Source of the DNA: Archangium lansingense
Lineage (GTDB): Bacteria > Myxococcota > Myxococcia > Myxococcales > Myxococcaceae
Direction of reading: 5' to 3'
DNA length: 64,000 nt
Assembly: GCF_026626635.1 (NCBI RefSeq)
Contig: NZ_JAPNKA010000001.1
Span: 13,084,001 to 13,148,000, forward strand
A program made the position numbers and the translations under genes. Shown here in pieces: positions 41,550-48,791 of this stretch (its first letter is position 1; every line of letters begins with the position of its first letter). The notes beneath the pieces are model-generated. The model had not been told where the DNA came from, searched no databases, and was given only the letters and a program-made list of their open reading frames with translations.

Positions 41550-42934
41550 CCGAGATCCTGCGCCGCGTCCGCCACCGGGTCCGGCCTCTTGTCCCTCATC
41601 GTCACGAACTCCTCGGCCGCCGTCGGGTGGATGCCCACCGTCGCGTCGAGCTGCTTCTTCGTCACCCCACACTTCAGCGCCACCGCCAGGCCCTGGATGA
41701 TCTCCGGCGCGTCCGCCCCCACCATGTGGAAGCCCAGCACCCGCCCACTGTCGCGCTCGACGATCACCTTCATCATCGTCCGCTCGTCCCGCCCACTCAG
41801 CGTGTGCTTCATCGGCCGGAAGTTCGATACGTAGACGTCCACCTCTCCGTGACGCTCGCGCGCCTCGAGCTCCGTACACCCCACCGTCCCCACCGGCGGC
41901 TGGCTGAACACCGCCGACGCCACCCCCGTGTGGTCCATCTTCGTGGGGTTGTCATGGAAGAGCGTCTCCGCCAAGGCGCGCCCCTCCGCGATTGCCACCG
42001 GCGTGAGGTTGATGCGGTCCGTCACGTCCCCCACCGCGTAGATGCTCTCCACGCTGGTGCGCGACCACTCGTCCACCTCCACCGCTCCCCGTGCGTCCAG
42101 CCGCACTCCGACTTCCTCCAGCCCCAGCCTCTTTGTCTGTGGCACTCGCCCCGTCGCGTACAGCACCGCATCCACCTCGAGCGTGTCCCCCATCCTCGTC
42201 AGCAGGCTCAGTGTCCCATCTGCCCGCTTCTCGATGTCACGAACGAAGGTCTCGGGCCGGATGTCGATGCCCTTCTTGCGCATCTCCTGTGTGAGCATCG
42301 CGCGGATGTCGTCGTCGAAGCCGCGCAGCACCGTGTCGCCCCGGATGAGCATCATCACCTTCGCACCCAGTGCGTTGAAGATGCCCGCGAACTCCACCCC
42401 GATGTAGCCCCCACCCACGATGGCGATGCGCCTCGGCAACTCCTGCAGGTTCAGCGCCCCATCCGAGGTGATGGCATGCTCGATGCCCGTCACCTCGGGG
42501 AGGAAGGGATACGAGCCCGTCGCCACCAGGATGCGCTCCGCCGTGTAGCGCTGGCCCCCCACCTCCACGGTGTGCCCGTCCACCACCCGGCCTCGGCCCT
42601 CGATGAGCTGTACTCCTGAGTCCCTCAGCAGGCGCCGGTACACCCCGTCGAGCCGCTCCAGCTCCTTGTCCTTCGCCACCTGGAGCTTCTTCCAGTCGAA
42701 GCCGGGCTCGGACAGCGACCAGCCGTAGCCCGCCGCGTCCTCGAAGTCCGCGTGGAAGTGGGCACCGTAGACGAGCAACTTCTTGGGTACGCAGCCTCGG
42801 TGCACACAGGTGCCACCGATGCGGTTGTCCTCGCAGATGGCCACGCGAGCCCCGTACGAGCCCGCCCGGCGGCTCGACGCCACTCCGCCTGAGCCCGCAC
42901 CAATGGTGAACATGTCGAAGTCGTACTGGGGCAT
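41528..42934 (-). CDS. gor: Glutathione-disulfide reductase
   Basis: The ATG at 42934 (MPQYDFDMFTIGAGSGGVAS) is chosen for its GGAG at the right distance; product 468 residues. Group I pyridine nucleotide-disulfide oxidoreductase features: FAD motif GAGSGGVASSRRAG, redox-active CVHRGCVPKK, NADPH-binding GGGYIGVEFAGIF, YAVGDV(T)DRINLTPVA and the C-terminal catalytic GIHPTAAEEFVTM. The CVHRGC form and the IRGDTVLRGFD segment after the NADP motif favour glutathione reductase over dihydrolipoamide dehydrogenase. It reduces GSSG with NADPH, relevant to the glutathione-dependent formaldehyde genes further on. Confidence 0.9.
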   Translation of the reverse strand: MPQYDFDMFTIGAGSGGVASSRRAGSYGARVAICEDNRIGGTCVHRGCVPKKLLVYGAHFHADFEDAAGYGWSLSEPGFDWKKLQVAKDKELERLDGVYRRLLRDSGVQLIEGRGRVVDGHTVEVGGQRYTAERILVATGSYPFLPEVTGIEHAITSDGALNLQELPRRIAIVGGGYIGVEFAGIFNALGAKVMMLIRGDTVLRGFDDDIRAMLTQEMRKKGIDIRPETFVRDIEKRADGTLSLLTRMGDTLEVDAVLYATGRVPQTKRLGLEEVGVRLDARGAVEVDEWSRTSVESIYAVGDVTDRINLTPVAIAEGRALAETLFHDNPTKMDHTGVASAVFSQPPVGTVGCTELEARERHGEVDVYVSNFRPMKHTLSGRDERTMMKVIVERDSGRVLGFHMVGADAPEIIQGLAVALKCGVTKKQLDATVGIHPTAAEEFVTMRDKRPDPVADAAQDLGHNARQS

Positions 42935-42949
42935 GGGTGTCTCCAATTT

Positions 42950-42984
42950 CCCCTCGCCCTTCGGGAGAGGGACGGGGTGCGGGT
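42950..42984 (+). repeat. REP-like intergenic hairpin repeat, copy 5
   Basis: CCCCTCGCCCTTCGGGAGAGG core with GACGGGGTGCGGGT tail, directly upstream of the glutathione reductase start. Confidence 0.75.
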
Positions 42985-43337
42985 AGCCGTCACCGTCTTC
43001 CTACCCGTGAAGGAGGGCAGAGTGGTCCCGATATGCTCCCGCGTGAATCGGATGACACGGTGCGAACTCGGGCTTCCGGCGAGAAGCGAACAACAGGCAA
43101 CGAGAACAGCCTCGGAGCAGAGCCTCACCCCGGCCCTCTCCCAGAGGGAATGGGAGCATCCCCGTGTCCTACCTTTCCCTGGGTGTCACTCGGAAGGCGA
43201 CCGAGAGAGCGGGCGGGCAGGCGGACGGGCTCGTGAGTGGATGCTCGCTACCAGAGAGAGAACACCCCGTTGCACCCAGACGCCCTGTCTCCCCACCTTG
43301 AACCCCTGAACGGTGCAAGCGTCCGGAGGAGCGGCGA
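42985..43337. other. Gene-free stretch
   Basis: Apart from the hairpin repeats at 42950 and 43122 I see no coding frame with a plausible start, ribosome binding site and codon use. It should contain the promoters of the divergent gor and SPW genes. Confidence 0.5.
43122..43155 (-). repeat. REP-like intergenic hairpin repeat, copy 6
   Basis: Reverse-complement copy (CCTCACCCCGGCCCTCTCCC followed by AGAGGGAATGGGAG) with a less perfect stem than the other copies. Confidence 0.65.
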
Positions 43338-43673
43338 ATGTGGGCTCGCTGGTTGAACGTCATCCTGGGCTTCTGGCTGGTGTCGGCGCCTTTCGTGCTC
43401 GATTACCGGCTCCAGGAACCTCAGCTGAATGACCTGTGCGTGGGTCTGGGCACCATGCTGCTGGCCCTCGCGGCCATCGCGGTCCCCAAGCTGCGCTACG
43501 CCAACACCCCGCTCGGCATGTGGCTCATCGTCTCGCCCTTCGTCCTGGGTTACAGCAGCTACCGCGCCGCTACCTTCAATGACGTCATCGTGGGCCTGCT
43601 CATCACCGTGCTGTCGCTCGTCTGGGACCACCGGGTGTGGACTCCTCACCGGAGGCCCGTCACCGAGGCCTGA
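43338..43673 (+). CDS. SPW-repeat membrane protein
   Basis: A 111-residue protein starting with ATG behind GGAG. Four short membrane helices in two pairs carry the SPW-type signature: WLNVILGFWLVSAPFVLDY and the matching TPLGMWLIVSPFVLGYSS, each followed by a N-D-x-x-V-G-L segment (LNDLCVGLGTMLL and FNDVIVGLLITVL). The two halves are internal duplicates. Function of this family is unknown. Confidence 0.8.
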   Translation: MWARWLNVILGFWLVSAPFVLDYRLQEPQLNDLCVGLGTMLLALAAIAVPKLRYANTPLGMWLIVSPFVLGYSSYRAATFNDVIVGLLITVLSLVWDHRVWTPHRRPVTEA

Positions 43674-43769
43674 CGCATCGTCCGTTGCCCGACGGCTGTA
43701 CGACGCACGCCGGCCACCCGGCAGCGCGCCGGTGTAGTGCGGGGAGTCTCGCTACGAAGGAGCGCCCCC

Positions 43770-44405
43770 ATGCCGCCAGCCCTGAAGACCAGCCTCATCG
43801 CGAGCACCCTCGCCCTGACCGCGTGCATCACAATCGGCAAGGAGAAGACGTCCGCCCCCTCGTCGGTCTGTGCCTCCGAGACCGTCGAGCTCATGAAGAA
43901 GCTGGGCGTGGAGCCAGGCCAGCAGGGTGTCATGCACCTATCCGCCGAGCAGCCCGGGGGCACCAACGACTACGGCGTCTATCGTCAGGGCCAGGTGACG
44001 AGCCGCTTGGAGAGCACCCTAGGCAGCCTGCCCGTGGGCACGCTCATCGAGGGCATGCTCTGGATGAACATCGGCAAGGTCCAGGCCCGCTACACCCAGG
44101 CAAACACGCCGGATGGGCAGAGCTACCCCGTGTGTCTGGTGCTCGGCTCCTCGGCCCCGGGCGGCATCTACGCCGAGGCTGGCACCACCGATGGCGCCAT
44201 CACCCTGCCAAGAGTGTCCCCTTCACCGTCGTCGGGAAGTTCGAGTGAGGGGCTTGCCCGGCGGCCAGTAGGGCTGAATGAGCTCATCGAAGCGGGGCCC
44301 TTCCACCTGGAGATCGGCCACATCTACGCGATGGAGGAGGCTGCCAAGGCGCAGAAGGAAGTGCTCCAGCACCACCTGGGCAAGCTGGCCCTGCGGATTC
44401 ACTGA
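43770..44405 (+). CDS. Lipoprotein with frame-broken C-terminus, run-on into an enzyme relic
   Basis: The ATG at 43770 (AAGGAG upstream) opens a lipoprotein signal with lipobox LTAC (Cys 18). The domain up to about residue 146 (…AEAGTTDGAITLP) is protein-like and of unknown family. At 44207-44212 the frame then turns to Ser/Pro/Arg nonsense; adding one base gives PKSVPFTVVGKFE and a stop at 44248, which would be a natural 159-residue end. As it stands the frame reads on to 44405 through the tail of another gene, giving a 211-residue chimera. Confidence 0.6.
   Translation: MPPALKTSLIASTLALTACITIGKEKTSAPSSVCASETVELMKKLGVEPGQQGVMHLSAEQPGGTNDYGVYRQGQVTSRLESTLGSLPVGTLIEGMLWMNIGKVQARYTQANTPDGQSYPVCLVLGSSAPGGIYAEAGTTDGAITLPRVSPSPSSGSSSEGLARRPVGLNELIEAGPFHLEIGHIYAMEEAAKAQKEVLQHHLGKLALRIH
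44268..44405 (+). pseudogene. C-terminal relic of a quinone-oxidoreductase/zinc-dehydrogenase-type gene
   Basis: The last ~45 codons read VGLNELIEAGPFHLEIGHIY, then AMEEAAKAQKEVLQHHLGKL and ALRIH. This matches the C-terminal end of MDR-type quinone oxidoreductases (L-I-E-A-G ... Y-x-L-E-E-A-A-x-A-H ... G-K-x-x-L). Codon use is normal for this genome. The remainder of the enzyme is missing, so this is a truncated remnant now fused in frame to a lipoprotein gene. Confidence 0.55.
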
Positions 44406-44512
44406 GCCCGTCAGGGGCAGGGCGCCGGTCGAGCCCGTGGGATATGCGTTCCACGGGTGCTCGACACGTGAGTTGGAACAAGCTCCCCGCCTGTGCCAGG
44501 TAGACTGGCTCC

Positions 44513-45142
44513 ATGCCGAAGAACGCGCGTTACCCCATTCCGGCACGGCTCCACCGAGTGGAGCAGGAGATTCAGCGCAGCCGCTTCATCACCACGGTGG
44601 CCCCAGCACCAACGGTGGAGGAGGCCAAGGCGTTCATCGCCCGCGTCCGCGAGGAGTTCCCCGATGCCAACCACAACTGCTGGGCGTATGTGGTGGGCCC
44701 TCCCGGTTCCACGGGCATGGCGGGAATGAGCGATGACGGCGAGCCCCACGGGACCGCGGGCCGGCCGATGCTGACCGCGCTGCTCCACGGCACCGTGGGA
44801 GACGTGGCCGTCGTCGTCACCCGCTACTTCGGCGGAACGCTCCTGGGCAAGGGCGGGCTCGTGCGGGCCTACACCAGCTGCGTCCTGCAAGGCCTCGAGC
44901 AGCTCCCCACCACCGAGCGCGTGAGCAAGGCCCGCCTCTCCGTTGAAATCGAGTACGCGAGCGTCGACGGCTTCCGCCGGATGCTCCCGGCCCACGAGGC
45001 GGAAGTCGTCTCCGAGGAGTACGCCGCCACCGTGAGCTACCAGCTCCTGCTTCCCGTTACCCACCTGGAGTCCTTCCAGAAGGCACTGCTCGACCTGACC
45101 AACGGGCAGGCCCTGCTGGAAGTGCTCGACCCCGGGGAGTGA
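44513..45142 (+). CDS. yigZ: YigZ/IMPACT-family protein
   Basis: A 209-residue soluble protein. The N-terminal UPF0029/IMPACT domain is clear: IQRSRFITTVAPAPTVEEAK, ANHNCWAYVVG, GMSDDGEPHGTAGRPMLTAL and VVVTRYFGGTLLGKGGLVRAY. The C-terminal ~70 residues match the EF-G-like domain of YigZ. Family members interact with the translation apparatus and may regulate it; the exact role in bacteria is not settled. Confidence 0.92.
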   Translation: MPKNARYPIPARLHRVEQEIQRSRFITTVAPAPTVEEAKAFIARVREEFPDANHNCWAYVVGPPGSTGMAGMSDDGEPHGTAGRPMLTALLHGTVGDVAVVVTRYFGGTLLGKGGLVRAYTSCVLQGLEQLPTTERVSKARLSVEIEYASVDGFRRMLPAHEAEVVSEEYAATVSYQLLLPVTHLESFQKALLDLTNGQALLEVLDPGE

Positions 45143-45148
45143 CGGACC

Positions 45149-46039
45149 TCAGGTCCGATACTCGGGCAGCAGGGGCAGCTCGCGCTTCAGGTGCTCCACC
45201 AGCAGGCGCACCTTCGGAGAGAGGTGACGCTTCTGCGGGTAGAGCGCCCAGACCGCCGTATTCGGTGGCTGGTTGGCCTCCAAGAGCGAGATGAGCCGGC
45301 CCGTGCGCAGATGCTCGCGCACGTAGTAGTCCGGGAGCTGGCACAGCCCGAAGCCTCGCAGCGCCGCATCCAGCACCGCCGCGCCACTGTTGCACCGCCA
45401 CGGCCCCCGAGCCCGAAAGAGGTGCTCGCGGCCCTCGTCCTGGAACACCCAGACATCCGAGGTCCCAATCAGACACGGGTGGCGCTCCAGCTCCGACAGG
45501 CTGTGCGGCGTGCCGTAGCGCTCCAGGTACTCCGGCGCGGCGCACAGGTACATCGCCCGTGGCGCCAGCCGTGTTCCCACCAGCGTGGACTCCGTCAGCC
45601 GTCCCAGGCGGATGGCCAGGTCGAAGCCCTCCTTCACCAGGTCCACCGTGTCGTTGGTGAGCTGGATGTCCACCCGCAGCCCCGGATGCCTCGCCATGAA
45701 GGCATTCACCAGCGGCACGATGAAGCGCTCGCCGTACGTCACCGCCGACGTCATCCGCAGCAGCCCCTTGGGCGTGCCCTGCAGGTCACTCACCGCGAGG
45801 AAGGCCTCGTCGCGCTCCTCCGCCAACCGCTGGCAGTGGGCCAGGAAGGTGTGCCCCGCCTCCGTCAGCGAGACCCGCCGCGTGGTGCGATAGAAGAGCC
45901 GCGCCTGGAGCCTGTCCTCCAGCCGGCTGATCTGCCGGCTCACGTGCGAGGAGGACACCCCCAGCCGCTCGGCCGCCCGAGAGAAGCTCCCCGTCTCCGC
46001 CACGCCGACGAACTCGTCGATTCCTTCCCACCGGTTCAT
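45149..46039 (-). CDS. LysR-family regulator, probably of the formaldehyde oxidation genes
   Basis: The ATG at 46039 (MNRWEGIDEFVGVAETGSFS) gives 296 residues. The N-terminal helix-turn-helix is typical (SFSRAAERLGVSSSHVSRQI, RRVSLTEAGHTFLAH), followed by a substrate-binding domain with GLLRMTSAVTYGERFIVPLV, FDLAIRLGRLTESTLVGTRL and GFGLCQLPDYYVREHL. It belongs to the CrgA/AaeR-like LysR group. It is transcribed divergently from frmA with a 126-base gap, the usual layout for a LysR protein and its target. Confidence 0.9.
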   Translation of the reverse strand: MNRWEGIDEFVGVAETGSFSRAAERLGVSSSHVSRQISRLEDRLQARLFYRTTRRVSLTEAGHTFLAHCQRLAEERDEAFLAVSDLQGTPKGLLRMTSAVTYGERFIVPLVNAFMARHPGLRVDIQLTNDTVDLVKEGFDLAIRLGRLTESTLVGTRLAPRAMYLCAAPEYLERYGTPHSLSELERHPCLIGTSDVWVFQDEGREHLFRARGPWRCNSGAAVLDAALRGFGLCQLPDYYVREHLRTGRLISLLEANQPPNTAVWALYPQKRHLSPKVRLLVEHLKRELPLLPEYRT

Positions 46040-46165
46040 GATGGGCCCATCTGCCACGGGATTATCCCCAGGGAGCAACAATCTTTTCCCGGGCCGGTGA
46101 AGATCCTTCCGCGCGCATGGACTAGCTAGCGCGGGACTTCACCCACCGCAGAGGAGAACCCCACC
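46040..46165. promoter_or_regulatory. Divergent LysR/frmA control region
   Basis: These 126 bases hold both promoters and presumably the LysR site. A short perfect palindrome CTAGCTAG lies at about 46122-46129, flanked by GCGC repeats. No promoter hexamers can be assigned with confidence. Confidence 0.4.
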
Positions 46166-47287
46166 ATGATCAAGTCTCGCGCCGCCATCGCCTGGGCCGC
46201 CAACCGCCCGCTCGAAATCGAGGAGATCGACGTCGCTCCGCCCAAGGCGGGCGAGGTGCTCCTGCGCATGGTCGCCACCGGCGTCTGCCACACCGACGCC
46301 TATACGCTCTCGGGCAAGGACCCCGAGGGCCTCTTCCCCGTCATCCTCGGGCACGAGGGCGGCGCCATCGTCGAGGAGGTGGGCGCGGGCGTCACCTCGG
46401 TGAAGCCGGGCGACCACGTCATCCCGCTCTACACACCCGAGTGCGGACAGTGCAAATTCTGCCGCTCCGGCAAGACGAACCTCTGCCAGGCCATCCGCGC
46501 CACGCAGGGCAAGGGGCTGATGCCGGATGGCACCTCGCGCTTCTCCAAGAAGGGCCAGCCCATCCTCCACTACATGGGCACCTCCACCTTCTCCGAGTAC
46601 ACCGTGCTGCCGGAGATCGCCGTGGCGAAGATTCCCAAGGAGGCGCCGCTGGAGAAGGTGTGCCTGCTCGGCTGCGGCGTGACGACGGGCATGGGCGCGG
46701 TGCTCAACACCGCCAAGGTGAAGCCGGGCAGCACGGTGGCAGTGTTCGGCCTGGGCGGCATCGGCCTGTCCGTCATCATCGGCGCCGTCATGGCCAAGGC
46801 CGAGCGCATCATCGCCATCGACATCAACCCGGCGAAGTTCGAGGTGGCGAAGCAGCTCGGCGCCACCGAGTGCATCAACCCGAAGGACTACGACAGGCCC
46901 ATCCAGGAGGTCATCGTCGGGCTGACGGACGGCGGCGTGGACTACTCCTTCGAGTGCATCGGCAGCGTGCAGGTGATGCGCTCGGCGCTCGAGTGCTGCC
47001 ACAAGGGTTGGGGCGAGAGCATCATCATCGGCGTGGCCGGCGCAGGCGAGGAGATCGCCACGCGACCCTTCCAGCTCGTCACGGGGCGAGTGTGGCGCGG
47101 CTCGGCGTTCGGCGGCGTGCGCGGGCGCAGCGAGCTCCCCGGCTACGTGGACCGCTACCTGCGCGGCGAGTTCGAGCTGGACACCTTCATCACCCACACG
47201 ATGGGGCTGGAGCAGGTGAACAAGGCGTTCGACCTCATGCACGAGGGCAAGAGCATCCGCTCGGTGCTCCTGTTCAACAACCGCTGA
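46166..47287 (+). CDS. frmA: S-(hydroxymethyl)glutathione dehydrogenase (class III alcohol dehydrogenase)
   Basis: A 373-residue zinc enzyme that oxidises S-hydroxymethylglutathione (formaldehyde plus GSH) to S-formylglutathione with NAD+, and can reduce S-nitrosoglutathione. Class III features are complete: MVATGVCHTDAYTLSG (catalytic zinc Cys), GHEGGAIVEEVG, structural zinc Cys in PECGQCKFCRSGKTNLC, GCGVTTGMGAV, NAD motif VFGLGGIGLSVI and GWGESIIIGVAGAG. GAGGAGA precedes the ATG. The next gene, 13 bases on, encodes the partner hydrolase. Confidence 0.96.
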   Translation: MIKSRAAIAWAANRPLEIEEIDVAPPKAGEVLLRMVATGVCHTDAYTLSGKDPEGLFPVILGHEGGAIVEEVGAGVTSVKPGDHVIPLYTPECGQCKFCRSGKTNLCQAIRATQGKGLMPDGTSRFSKKGQPILHYMGTSTFSEYTVLPEIAVAKIPKEAPLEKVCLLGCGVTTGMGAVLNTAKVKPGSTVAVFGLGGIGLSVIIGAVMAKAERIIAIDINPAKFEVAKQLGATECINPKDYDRPIQEVIVGLTDGGVDYSFECIGSVQVMRSALECCHKGWGESIIIGVAGAGEEIATRPFQLVTGRVWRGSAFGGVRGRSELPGYVDRYLRGEFELDTFITHTMGLEQVNKAFDLMHEGKSIRSVLLFNNR

Positions 47288-47300
47288 GCCGGAGGCGACG

Positions 47301-48152
47301 ATGAGCGACGCACTGACCCTCCTCAGCAGTAACAAGAGCTTCGGTGGCTGGCTCAAGCGCTACCGGCACCGGTCCACCACGCTGGGCTGCGACATGGTGT
47401 TCGCCATCTACCTGCCGCCGAAGACGGCGCGCGGGGAGCAGGTGCCAGCGCTCTACTGGCTCTCCGGGCTGAGCTGCACGGACGAGAACTTCTCGCAGAA
47501 GGGCGGGGCACAGAAGCTGGCGGCCGAGCTGGGGATTGCCCTGGTGATGCCGGATACCAGCCCTCGCGGCAAGGAGGTGCCGGGAGACCCCGAGGGAGCC
47601 TGGGACTTCGGCCATGGAGCGGGCTTCTACGTCAACGCCACGCGGGAGCCCTGGTCTCGCCACTACCGGATGCACGACTACGTGGTGCATGAGCTACCCG
47701 CGCTGGTGGAGAAGACCTTCCCCGTCAACGGGAAGCGGGGCATCAGCGGACACTCGATGGGCGGGCATGGAGCGCTGGTGTGCGCACTGCGCAATCCGGG
47801 GCGATACCTGTCGGTCTCGGCCTTCGCGCCCATCAGCAACCCGATGAACTGCCCCTGGGGCGAGAAGGCCTTCAGCCGTTACCTTGGGACCGACCGAAAC
47901 GCCTGGCGGGAGTGGGATGCGTGCGCGCTGCTCGCCGGGGCCACGGAGAAGCTGCCGCTGCTCGTGGACCAGGGTGACGCTGATCAGTTCCTCGCCGAGC
48001 AGCTCCACCCCGAGACCCTGGAGCGCGCCGCCGTCGCGGCCGGGCACCCGCTGACCCTGCGCAGGCAGCCCGGCTACGACCACGGCTACTACTTCGTCGC
48101 CAGCTTCATCGACGACCACCTGCGCCACCACGCGCAGGCGCTGCTCGGCTGA
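47301..48152 (+). CDS. fghA: S-formylglutathione hydrolase
   Basis: A 283-residue esterase-D-type enzyme that splits S-formylglutathione to formate and GSH, completing formaldehyde detoxification with frmA. Signatures: ALYWLSGLSCTDENFSQKGG, AWDFGHGAGFYVNAT, catalytic Ser in ISGHSMGGHGAL, Asp in VDQGDADQFL and His in GYDHGYYFVASFI. GGAGG precedes the ATG. Length and all catalytic residues are normal. Confidence 0.96.
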   Translation: MSDALTLLSSNKSFGGWLKRYRHRSTTLGCDMVFAIYLPPKTARGEQVPALYWLSGLSCTDENFSQKGGAQKLAAELGIALVMPDTSPRGKEVPGDPEGAWDFGHGAGFYVNATREPWSRHYRMHDYVVHELPALVEKTFPVNGKRGISGHSMGGHGALVCALRNPGRYLSVSAFAPISNPMNCPWGEKAFSRYLGTDRNAWREWDACALLAGATEKLPLLVDQGDADQFLAEQLHPETLERAAVAAGHPLTLRRQPGYDHGYYFVASFIDDHLRHHAQALLG

Positions 48153-48282
48153 AGCGGAGGGACTTCGCGGCGTCTTCGCCGGGCGGACCGCATGCGCCCG
48201 GCGAAGTAGTTCCCAGGAGGGCGTGTGGACTTCGCCGGACGATGAAGTCGAACCGCTCGATCGCGGCCTTGAGCCCGCAGCA

Positions 48283-48738
48283 TCAGGTCGAGGCGAGACA
48301 GGCCTCTTCGTAGCCCCATCGCGCCTGGGCCTCGCCTTCGTCCAGGGTCTTCCTCAACACGGCCAGGGAAACAGTGGGAGGGACGTCCACGGAGATCAGC
48401 CCCGGGATGTGGCTTCGCTCGATGGAACAACCCAGTTCCTCGAGGAGCGCCCTGACGGAAGGAATGTCCTTCTCCTCGTAGATGATGAGGCGAAGGGTGC
48501 TGTGACCCGAGGGGCGCACGACCTCCCGGAAACGAAGCTCCTGCTGCTCAGCCGTAGCGGAAACGATGTCCCCATACGCAATGCCCACGGCGAAGAAGGG
48601 GACATTGTCGATCTGGAACAGCCCCTCTCCCACGGGGAGCGCCCACAGGCCCTCATAGTCCACAGGAGGGTAGTCGTCCTCATCCGTCTCCAGCTTGATG
48701 ACGACCTTCACCCGGTCATCCACTCTGGAGGAGGTCAC
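48283..48738 (-). CDS. DUF4265-type protein downstream of the STAND-WD40-SIR2 gene
   Basis: A 151-residue soluble alpha/beta protein starting with GTG behind a strong AAGGAGG. The pattern KVVIKLETDEDDYPPVDYEG, ...LWALPVGEGLFQIDNVPFF and VGIAYGDIVSATAEQQEL matches DUF4265, whose function is unknown. It begins 53 bases after the stop of the large STAND-WD40-SIR2 gene on the same strand, so the two are probably co-transcribed. A modulator, sensor-partner or immunity-like role for the NADase is possible but unproven. Confidence 0.75.
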   Translation of the reverse strand: MTSSRVDDRVKVVIKLETDEDDYPPVDYEGLWALPVGEGLFQIDNVPFFAVGIAYGDIVSATAEQQELRFREVVRPSGHSTLRLIIYEEKDIPSVRALLEELGCSIERSHIPGLISVDVPPTVSLAVLRKTLDEGEAQARWGYEEACLAST

Positions 48739-48791
48739 GGCGCGTCCTCCTTGCTCCTTTCCATGGCCATGTCCTCATCAGTGGTGATGCA

